This document shows, piece after piece, positions 28,397-35,087 of a stretch of 35,087 nucleotides of DNA. The stretch is from contig NZ_JAOPWB010000180.1 of NCBI RefSeq assembly GCF_025965855.1, forward strand, positions 1 through 35,087, in the 5' to 3' direction. Position 1 is the first letter of the stretch, and each line of letters starts with the position of its first letter. The DNA comes from Mycobacterium sp. (GTDB lineage: Bacteria > Actinomycetota > Actinomycetes > Mycobacteriales > Mycobacteriaceae). The translations under genes and the position numbers were made by a program. The notes under the pieces are model-generated. The model had not been told where the DNA came from. It made no database searches and saw only the letters and a program-made list of their open reading frames with translations.

Positions 28397-28879
28397 CTAA
28401 GCCGACAGCGGCAGCGCTGCTGCGTCGTCAGACTCGACGCTGTCATGGGCATCGGTATCCTCACCAGCGGCGTCGGCCGCATCCGCCCGGGGTGTGGTGG
28501 CGTCGCCGGTAGTCGGACCGGTATAGCCCGGCCTCTCGATGCGCACGATCGCGCGGGACACATCCGGCCCGACGGAGGTCGCGCGCATCTCGAGCGATGA
28601 ACGGCGGTTACCGTCGCGGTCTTCGTACTCGCTCGTATAGACATGGCCCACGACGATCACCGGTGCGCCCTTGCCCAATGCGGCGCCCACTCCGGTGACT
28701 AGCTTGCCCCAGCAATTGACGTTGATGAACAGCGAGTTACCCGGCTCCCAGCCGCCGTCGGCCGTGCGTCGCCGGGAATTGCTGGCGACGCGAAACTTGA
28801 TGACCTCCTGGGTGCCGACCTGGCGACGTTCGGGGTTGTTGACGATGTGGCCGACGACCGTAAGCGGTGTTTCGAACAT
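28397..28879 (-). CDS. ssbB: Single-stranded DNA-binding protein paralogue (SSBb)
   Basis: The 160-residue protein is an OB fold (about 1-110) with the SSB features VVGHIVNNPERR, NSLFINVNCWGKL and GAPVIVVGHVYTSEYEDRDGNRR. The C-terminal tail is acidic, but it ends in AALPLSA. It therefore lacks the DDDIPF-type tip by which the main SSB recruits partners. This marks it as the second mycobacterial SSB, and it agrees with M. tuberculosis Rv2478c. The ATG at 28879 has AAAGGAAAT upstream. The paralogue is linked with stress and recombination in mycobacteria, but its exact role is open. Confidence 0.93.
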   Translation of the reverse strand: MFETPLTVVGHIVNNPERRQVGTQEVIKFRVASNSRRRTADGGWEPGNSLFINVNCWGKLVTGVGAALGKGAPVIVVGHVYTSEYEDRDGNRRSSLEMRATSVGPDVSRAIVRIERPGYTGPTTGDATTPRADAADAAGEDTDAHDSVESDDAAALPLSA

Positions 28880-29068
28880 TGACTCAATTTCCTTTCATTC
28901 GCGGGTAGCGCTCATGTCTGGTGCCCATTCAGCGCCAGGTCACCGACAAGCCGAACCGGACTTGGTCGCGAGGATCGAAGGCTGTGGACAGAGCCGCGAC
29001 TGTGGATAGCGCCAGGGCCCGCGGGCGTAACGTCGCTGCGAAAATTCGCCGAGGATATCGCGGTGGCG

Positions 29069-31102
29069 TTACGCTCGCGGACTCCCACTACGGCCCGGCA
29101 TTTCGCGCCGCGCCAGTTCGGCGAGCATCGCGTTGTAGGCGGCCAGCTCGGCGCCATCGTCCAGCTCGGCGGCCCGGTCCAGCCGCCGGGCGGTGCGCTT
29201 ATCGCTGCGCGCCCACTGCATGAGCAGCGCGATCATCACGATCACCAGGGGCACTTCCCCCGCCGCCCAGGCGATCCCACCGCCCAATCGCTGATCACCC
29301 AGCAGGTCGGTGTGCCAGCTGAAACCCAGCGATCGGTAGTAGTCGGCGCCGAGTACCTTCCGGGTGCCCATCAGGACGACCCCGAAGAAGGCGTGCAGCG
29401 GCAACGACGCGAACACCACGCCGACCTTGGCCAGCGGCGGGATGGGACGCGGCGTCGGGTCCACCCCGATAACGACCCAGTAGAACAGGTAGCCGCTGAG
29501 CAAAAAGTGCACGTTCATCGCCAGATGGCCGGCGTGACTGCTCACCGTGGTGTCAAAAAGGTTCGAAAGATACAGCCCGTAGAACCCGGCGACGAACAGC
29601 ACGGTCGCGACCACGGGGTTGGTGAGGAACCGCGACAGGCGGCTGTGCAACGCGGCCAGCAGCCACTCCCGCATGCCCGGCGGATCATCGCGGCCGGCGG
29701 CGGGCAGCGCCCGCAACGCCAGGCTGACCGGGGCGCCCAGCACCAGCAGGATCGGGACCAGCATCGAGAGGCCCATGTGGGCGACCATGTGCATGCTGAA
29801 CATCGCCGGCATGTAGCGACCGACGCCCGACGACGTCACGAACAGCAACGCCAGGCAGCCCAGCAGCCAGGCCAGGGTCCGCCCCGGCGGCCAGTGATCG
29901 CCGCGGCGGCGCAGCCGCGCCACCGCCGCCACATACAGCGCGGCGAGGACGATCGCGGCGGTGCCGAAGATCAGGTCGAAGCGCCAGTCGATCAGGATGC
30001 GCACCGCCGTGGGAGGGCCGTCGAAGTCGTAGCCGATCTCGGCTTCGGGGATCGTGGGCAGCCGGGCCGGGGGTGGTGGCGGCGCGGTGCGGCCCAGCCC
30101 GACGGCGATGCCGAAGGTGAGGCCGAACACCGCGGCCTCGATCAGCGCCAGCCTGATCAGCACTGTGCGCGCTCGGGACGGAATCGGATCGGCTTGCAGC
30201 GCAGCCACGCCGGAGCGCCGCTGGCGCCAGCCGAGGCCGCCCAGCGCGCACAGCGCGACGAATTTGGCGACGATCAGCCGCCCGTAATCGGTCGTCAGCA
30301 GCTCGGACGGCAGCACGCGCACGAGGGCGTTCACCAACCCACTCAGCGCCATCGCCACCCAGCACCACAGCGCAATCATCGAGAAACGCCGTGCCGCCAG
30401 GTCGACGTGGTCGCCGTTGCGCAGCGCGTGGGCAAGCAACGCGAGCAGGCCCCCGGCCCACAGACTGGCGGCGACGAGGTGGATCAGCAGGCTGTTGGTG
30501 GCCAGGTCATGCGAACCGCCGGCCGACGAATGACCGGTCAGCCCGAGCGGGATCAGCGTCAGCAACGATCCGGCGACCAGCAGCGGCGTCCACGACCAGC
30601 GCAGCACCGACAGGCTCGCCAGGGTGAGCACCGCGGCCAGGATCGCGGTCCAGCGCCAGGCGGAGGCGGTGTTGATCATCCCGGCCATCGACCAGATCGT
30701 CCCCGGTTCGAGGTCAACCACGGGATGACCGGACACGTCAGAGATGGTCAGCGGAACCAGCAGCGCGGCGCACACCGCCCACGCGCCCGACGCGACCGTC
30801 CCGAGGCGAAGCGCCCGGTATCCGCCGGCGTCGAGGACGCCGCTCTTTTGCGGCGGCACCAGAAACGCCGCGAACAGAAACGACCCGACGGCCAGCACCG
30901 CGGCGATCTCCCCCGCCGCCCGGACGAACGGCAGCCCCAGCGTGGTTGCCGGGCCCGGGTCGGGCAAGCCCGTCGCGGTCAGCGCGCCGGCCAGCGACAG
31001 CGCCCCGATGCCGGCGGCCGTGCAGCCCGCCAACACCGCGACGCCGATCAGCGGCGGCCACACCCACGCGCGGCGTGTGGCTACCGGCCGGTCAACCGTC
31101 AT
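29069..31102 (-). CDS. CopD-CtaG fusion membrane protein (copper/cytochrome oxidase assembly)
   Basis: The 677-residue integral membrane protein has about 15 hydrophobic segments. The N-terminal half (about 60-330) resembles the CopD copper-resistance domain. The C-terminal half (about 370-640) is a caa3-type CtaG domain with histidine and methionine clusters such as MFSMHMVAHMG, NVHFLLSG and LPLHAFFG that could bind copper. Such fusions are thought to help copper delivery to cytochrome oxidase. M. tuberculosis has a similar fusion at Rv0102, from memory, but not in this neighbourhood. The ATG at 31102 lies 6 bases after a TACCCT hexamer, so the mRNA is probably leaderless. The ctaJ-like gene in the same window is a possible functional partner. 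Confidence 0.85.
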   Translation of the reverse strand: MTVDRPVATRRAWVWPPLIGVAVLAGCTAAGIGALSLAGALTATGLPDPGPATTLGLPFVRAAGEIAAVLAVGSFLFAAFLVPPQKSGVLDAGGYRALRLGTVASGAWAVCAALLVPLTISDVSGHPVVDLEPGTIWSMAGMINTASAWRWTAILAAVLTLASLSVLRWSWTPLLVAGSLLTLIPLGLTGHSSAGGSHDLATNSLLIHLVAASLWAGGLLALLAHALRNGDHVDLAARRFSMIALWCWVAMALSGLVNALVRVLPSELLTTDYGRLIVAKFVALCALGGLGWRQRRSGVAALQADPIPSRARTVLIRLALIEAAVFGLTFGIAVGLGRTAPPPPPARLPTIPEAEIGYDFDGPPTAVRILIDWRFDLIFGTAAIVLAALYVAAVARLRRRGDHWPPGRTLAWLLGCLALLFVTSSGVGRYMPAMFSMHMVAHMGLSMLVPILLVLGAPVSLALRALPAAGRDDPPGMREWLLAALHSRLSRFLTNPVVATVLFVAGFYGLYLSNLFDTTVSSHAGHLAMNVHFLLSGYLFYWVVIGVDPTPRPIPPLAKVGVVFASLPLHAFFGVVLMGTRKVLGADYYRSLGFSWHTDLLGDQRLGGGIAWAAGEVPLVIVMIALLMQWARSDKRTARRLDRAAELDDGAELAAYNAMLAELARREMPGRSGSPRA

Positions 31103-31108
31103 GCAACC

Positions 31109-31114
31109 AGGGTA
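31109..31114 (-). promoter_or_regulatory. Leaderless promoter of the CopD-CtaG gene
   Basis: The minus strand reads TACCCT, then GGTTGC, then ATG. The 6-base distance is the same as for mmuM and pepN. No ribosome binding site fits. Confidence 0.5.
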
Positions 31115-31129
31115 TTGGGCGCTTCCCGA

Positions 31130-33499
31130 CTAGGGAGCTTGGCTGTCCGGCCGCTCCCGGCGCGCCCTGAGTTCGCGGGCGACGAACTGTTGGCGGGCGA
31201 TCCGCGCGACATAATCGGAATCCTCGAGGATGTCGCGCAACTCCTGCCGGAACGCGGTCCGCCTTTCGGCGAGGTCGGCGGCGGGTGCGATCAGACCCTG
31301 GTCGACGACAACCTGATACGCGGTGGCGAACAGCAGCGTCGATACCGATTCGCTGCTACGGACCCTGGTCTGTGCCACGTACTGCCGGCCCACCCCGAGC
31401 GCCAGTTCCGTCAGCTCCTTGGCTCCGACGTCCGCCGGCGCGTCGCGCAACACGTCGGCGACGATCTCGTACGCCTCGAAGAACACCCGCAACATGGCGT
31501 CGGTCATGCAGGGACGCTTGGCGAACAGCATCGCGTCGATCTCGTCGCCGCCGGCGGTGACGTGGCCTTCCCAGTCGTCGTGCCATGCCATCTCTTCGGC
31601 GATGTTTGCCCGGAACGCCGCCGAGTCGGCGAAATAGAAATCAAATTTCAGCAGATCCCGCAACCGCATCGCCTGGGCCCAGAACGCCGCGACGCGGTCG
31701 CCTTGAGGATCCTTGACGCGCCGGGCGTGCGCCAGCGCGAGCTCGACGATCGAGGTCTCTAAGAAGGCGTGGATCAACGAGTTCCGGTAGAACGCCGCGG
31801 CGTGTTGCTGCTCGGGCGCAATGCGCCACACCGGCTCCCGGCCGCCGTCGACGCGGGTGATCGGGTGTCCGTGGGACAACGTGTCGACGGCGGCGAGCAC
31901 CCCGTCGCGCCGGCGCAGCCGCAAGGCACTCGCCGACATCGGGGTTTGCTTGCGCTCGAGATAATCCAGGGAGTCCTGCAGGGTGTGGTGCAGCTGACCG
32001 AGCGTCAACGCCGCGCCGCGGGTGGTCAGCAGCAACGCACACACCAAACCCGTCGCCGTCACCGGCGTCGCCTGCAAAATCCGCCACGCGACCTCAAACG
32101 ACATCTTCTGCAGCGCAAGCCGTTTGGCATCCTCATCCTGCGCGGGCGCCCCCCGCGCCGGACCGAGGTACTGCCGCATCGAGACCGCTTCGGGGAAACG
32201 GACGTAGATCTTGCCGTAGTTGCGTTCGCCCTGCGCCTTGATGAAGTTGTAGAGCCAGACGACGCCCTCCGGTGTCTTCTCGCCGCCGCGGGCGTAGGCG
32301 GCGTACTCGGCGGTTTCGTGCAGCTGATCGAAGCCGATCGACACCGGCTGCAGCAGGATGTCTTCGCTGCGGCCGTCCAGGTACGCGTCGGCGACATAGG
32401 AGAGCAGACCCAGCTTGGGCGGCAACATCTTTCCGGTACGCGAGCGGGTCCCTTCGATCGACCAGCTCAGGTTGAACCGCTTCTCGATGATGTAGCCGAC
32501 GTATTCGCGTAGGACGTACTTGTAGAGCGGGTTGCCGCCGATGTTGCGGCGGATGAAGATGGTGCCGGAGCGGCGCAGCAGCGGTCCCATCACCCCGAAC
32601 GAGAGGTTGATACCGGCGAACACGTGCACCGGCGGTAGCCGGTTCTCCTGCATCGCCACCGGCACCACCGCGCCGTCGATGTAGGACCGGTGCGAAAACA
32701 GCAGCACCGCCGGGTGGGCTTCCAGCGCGGCGCGCATGGCCGCCACCTGGTACTCGTCGTAGTCGATCTCCGGATCGAATCCGCGGCTGAGCGCCCTGCC
32801 GAGGACGCCGACCAGGTCGACGGACACCCGGCTCCACCCGGTGGCGAGTTCGTCGAGCATCTTGCCGGCTTCCTCGACGGTGGCGCCCGGGATCTTTTTC
32901 AGGCCGGCGCGAAAACGCGTGGACGCCAAGATCTCTGGCTTCACCAGCCGCGGCGACTTGTACTGCGGGCCCAGGATTCGGTACTCGGCGCGTTCCATCG
33001 CCAAGATGGCGCGGCGAGTGACGAAGTGCGCGAAGTCGTGCTTGTCCTCGCCAACGGTGGTGTCGCGCCACTGCTGGCGCAATTCGGAGACCTTTGCCGG
33101 CTCGCCGGCCACCACCCGCGCGCGGAGCGGATCGTTGCGGATGATGCGCCGTTGCTGACGTGGGTTGGGGTGGTAGGGATCCTGGCCGGGGAGCAGCCCG
33201 GCGAGCTTGGCGACTCGGCCGCGATTGGCGGGCGGCAGCCAGAACACCCGCACCGGCACGACCGAACGGTCGTCATTGGATTCGGACTCGAGCCGCTCAA
33301 CCAGCTCGGCAAGCGCCGTCGGCGGCGCATTGCGTTTCGGCAGCGCCACTACCTCGAACGTCGCCTCGGGGCTGCGGGCACGCTGCTGGCCCATCCATGC
33401 CATGACCAGCTCCCGCTCGACCGGGGAGGCCATGGACGCCAATATCAGCGAGTCTTGCGCAGCGAGGACCCCGCTGATATCCGCGGCCGGTCTGGTCAC
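31130..33499 (-). CDS. plsB2: Glycerol-3-phosphate acyltransferase
   Basis: The 789-residue membrane-associated enzyme makes 1-acyl-glycerol 3-phosphate, the first step of phospholipid and triacylglycerol synthesis. The acyltransferase motif H-x4-D is HRSYID at residues 270-275, followed by FIRRN (motif II), the EGTRSRTGK motif (III) and a proline-containing motif IV. The length matches M. tuberculosis PlsB2. The GTG at 33499 overlaps the plsC stop in GTGA, so translation is coupled. PlsC catalyses the next acylation, and the two genes form one pathway unit. Confidence 0.96.
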   Translation of the reverse strand: MTRPAADISGVLAAQDSLILASMASPVERELVMAWMGQQRARSPEATFEVVALPKRNAPPTALAELVERLESESNDDRSVVPVRVFWLPPANRGRVAKLAGLLPGQDPYHPNPRQQRRIIRNDPLRARVVAGEPAKVSELRQQWRDTTVGEDKHDFAHFVTRRAILAMERAEYRILGPQYKSPRLVKPEILASTRFRAGLKKIPGATVEEAGKMLDELATGWSRVSVDLVGVLGRALSRGFDPEIDYDEYQVAAMRAALEAHPAVLLFSHRSYIDGAVVPVAMQENRLPPVHVFAGINLSFGVMGPLLRRSGTIFIRRNIGGNPLYKYVLREYVGYIIEKRFNLSWSIEGTRSRTGKMLPPKLGLLSYVADAYLDGRSEDILLQPVSIGFDQLHETAEYAAYARGGEKTPEGVVWLYNFIKAQGERNYGKIYVRFPEAVSMRQYLGPARGAPAQDEDAKRLALQKMSFEVAWRILQATPVTATGLVCALLLTTRGAALTLGQLHHTLQDSLDYLERKQTPMSASALRLRRRDGVLAAVDTLSHGHPITRVDGGREPVWRIAPEQQHAAAFYRNSLIHAFLETSIVELALAHARRVKDPQGDRVAAFWAQAMRLRDLLKFDFYFADSAAFRANIAEEMAWHDDWEGHVTAGGDEIDAMLFAKRPCMTDAMLRVFFEAYEIVADVLRDAPADVGAKELTELALGVGRQYVAQTRVRSSESVSTLLFATAYQVVVDQGLIAPAADLAERRTAFRQELRDILEDSDYVARIARQQFVARELRARRERPDSQAP

Positions 33500-35087
33500 G
33501 GCCGTCCTCTCGGCGGCGAACTCGGCGGATCGCCGCTGACGATTCCCTGCCCGCTGGGCTGTTGCGCCTCACCGTCTTTGAGGGCCACCTCGGACGCGTT
33601 CGGATTCGCTTTGGCCGGCTTAGCCCTGTGCGCGGCCTTCTTCGCGGCGGACTTCGCCGGGGCCTTGGTCGCCGCCTTCTTGGGCGCCGCCTTCTTCGCG
33701 GTGGTCTTGGCTTTTTTCGCCGCTTTCTTCTCGGCGTACAGGCCGACGTCGGGCAGTTCGTCGACCGGCCAGTTGGCCAGGGTGTCCAGATAGAGCTGCC
33801 GCACCTCGGCGATGTGCTCCGGCAGGGTATCAAGTGTCCAGTCCTGGACCGGAATCGGTGGAAACACCGCGACGTCAACGGTGCCCGGATTAATCGTATT
33901 GGAATTTCGAGCGGCGACAATCTCCGCATTACGAATGACGATGGGCACGATCGGGATCCCCGCCGCCATCGCGAGACGGAACGGCCCCTTCTTGAACGGT
34001 CCGACTTCAGTGGTGTCCAGGCGGGTGCCTTCGGGAGCCATCAGAATAGAAAGTCCGTTCTTGGCTCGCGCTTCGACGGTGTGCATCGTCTCCACCGCGG
34101 CGACCGGATCGTCGCGGTCGATGAACACCCCGTCCAGTAACTTGCCGAGCGTGCCCATAATCGGGTCTTTTTCCAGTTCCTTCTTGGCCACGGCAACCCA
34201 ATTGTCGCGAATCAGTGCACCGGAAATGACGGGGTCAACCTGGTTGCGGTGGTTGAAGATAAAGACCGCCGGGCGCTGCGCGGTCAGATTCTCCTCGCCG
34301 ATGACGTTGAGCCGCACCCCGGCGATCGCCAGCGACAACTGGGAAAAGGTGGAGGTGAAGAAGTTCGCGCCGCGCCGCCGGCTGCGGGTCAGCACACCGA
34401 TGCCCACCGCACCGGCGGCGACCGGGAACATCGAACCCAGGCCCGCGAGCGTTCGCAACTGCCGCCGCAGGCCCAGCCGGCCCCGACTGTCGAATCTCAG
34501 GATCGGCCAGCCGCGGCGCTTGGCGACGGCGGCCATCTTCCCCTCGGGGTTGGTGGGCCGCGGATTGCCGACCAAGTACATGAGGGCGACATCCTCGTCA
34601 CCGTCGGCGTAGAAGTAGCTGTCCTTGAGGTCGATGCCGTTCTCGGCGGCAAACCGTTGCACGGCAGCGGCTTTGCCCGGACCCCACAGGATCGGCTTCT
34701 GCACGCCGCCGGTGAGCATCCCGTCTTCGTTGGTCTCGAACTTGTTGGTGAGCATGTTGGAGATCCCGAGGAAACGCGCCACCGGGTTGACCTGGATGGT
34801 CAGCGCCGACGAGCTGAGCACCACGGTGTGGCCGCGGGCCACGTGGGCCCGCACCAGCTCGCGCATCTCGGGGTAGATCCGCGACTCGATCCGCTGCACG
34901 AACAGCCGCTCGCCGATCTCCTCCAGGTCGTCGAGCAGTCGCCCGGTCAGCGCCGCGGCGGCCTTACCGATGAGATCTTCGAACTCGATGCGTCCGAGGG
35001 TGTGGCTCAGGCCGGCCTGAACCATGCTGAGCAGCTCCCCCACCCCCATGTCGCGGCGCAGCAGCCGCTCCTGGGTCAGGATGACGG
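33496..35087 (-). CDS. plsC: Bifunctional HAD phosphatase-like/1-acyl-glycerol-3-phosphate acyltransferase PlsC, 5' end outside window
   Basis: The frame is open to the window edge, so the N-terminus is missing; 530 codons are visible. The first 190 or so residues are the rest of a HAD-family (SerB-like) domain, with [14 protein letters not shown], then KxxxxxR-type and [11 protein letters not shown] motifs; the nucleophile DxD lies outside the window. An acyltransferase domain follows with NHRNQVDP (H-x4-D) and PEGTRLD. It should form phosphatidic acid from lysophosphatidic acid. The C-terminus has a long Lys/Ala-rich tail, about 33600-33735. It matches the two-domain M. tuberculosis Rv2483c. 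plsB2 follows with a 4-nt overlap. Confidence 0.93.
   Translation of the reverse strand, partial: VILTQERLLRRDMGVGELLSMVQAGLSHTLGRIEFEDLIGKAAAALTGRLLDDLEEIGERLFVQRIESRIYPEMRELVRAHVARGHTVVLSSSALTIQVNPVARFLGISNMLTNKFETNEDGMLTGGVQKPILWGPGKAAAVQRFAAENGIDLKDSYFYADGDEDVALMYLVGNPRPTNPEGKMAAVAKRRGWPILRFDSRGRLGLRRQLRTLAGLGSMFPVAAGAVGIGVLTRSRRRGANFFTSTFSQLSLAIAGVRLNVIGEENLTAQRPAVFIFNHRNQVDPVISGALIRDNWVAVAKKELEKDPIMGTLGKLLDGVFIDRDDPVAAVETMHTVEARAKNGLSILMAPEGTRLDTTEVGPFKKGPFRLAMAAGIPIVPIVIRNAEIVAARNSNTINPGTVDVAVFPPIPVQDWTLDTLPEHIAEVRQLYLDTLANWPVDELPDVGLYAEKKAAKKAKTTAKKAAPKKAATKAPAKSAAKKAAHRAKPAKANPNASEVALKDGEAQQPSGQGIVSGDPPSSPPRGRP

Noticed and set aside
25512..28400. A 962-codon open frame on the plus strand opposite gdh and ettA
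   Set aside because: It lies antisense to two certain genes, has low-complexity composition rich in Arg, Gly, Val and Asp, and arises from GC-rich codon bias on the other strand.
29063..31762. An 899-codon plus-strand frame opposite CopD-CtaG and plsB2
   Set aside because: Composed of Gln, Arg, His and Gly runs typical of antisense translation of membrane-protein codons.

Overview
The window looks like chromosomal DNA of a mycobacterium, probably non-tuberculous. It is GC-rich, with many GTG starts, leaderless promoters and 4-nt stop/start overlaps. Its gene set and order closely follow, from memory, the Mycobacterium tuberculosis stretch Rv2453c to Rv2483c. No mobile element, CRISPR array or phage gene was found. 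The species cannot be named from this sequence alone.

Layout, left to right. 1-888 has no supportable gene. 910-4599 (minus) is korA-korB-mobA, a 2-oxoacid:ferredoxin oxidoreductase with a molybdenum-cofactor nucleotidyltransferase. 4943-6223 (minus) is clpX, divergent from mmuM (plus, homocysteine methyltransferase). 7414-10209 (minus) is tig and the clpP1-clpP2 pair, so chaperone, protease core and unfoldase sit close together, with a ClgR-like box before clpP1. Two divergent tRNA genes follow: a proline-type tRNA carrying an alanine anticodon, and tRNA-Gly(TCC). Then come a lipP-type esterase (plus), a small secreted protein (minus), nei1-rpiB (minus), and a mycothiol-linked DsbA-like oxidoreductase (minus) with a near-perfect SigH promoter, divergent from pepN (plus).

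17097-18490 (minus) holds a DUF5130 protein, a small membrane protein resembling cytochrome oxidase subunit CtaJ, and an HNH nuclease. glbO and aglA follow on plus. 20630-28879 (minus) is ssbB-ettA-gdh-thioesterase-hypothetical. 29069-31102 (minus) is a CopD-CtaG fusion membrane protein. The right end is plsC-plsB2 (minus), two acyltransferases of glycerolipid synthesis, with plsC cut by the window edge.

Most content is conserved housekeeping. The strongest oddity is the tRNA with a proline body and a TGC anticodon. Others are four leaderless promoters with nearly identical geometry, the easily missed ctaJ-like gene, a terminator hairpin that encodes the C-terminus of MmuM, and differences in gene content from M. 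tuberculosis. I did not find a clearly novel multi-gene system.
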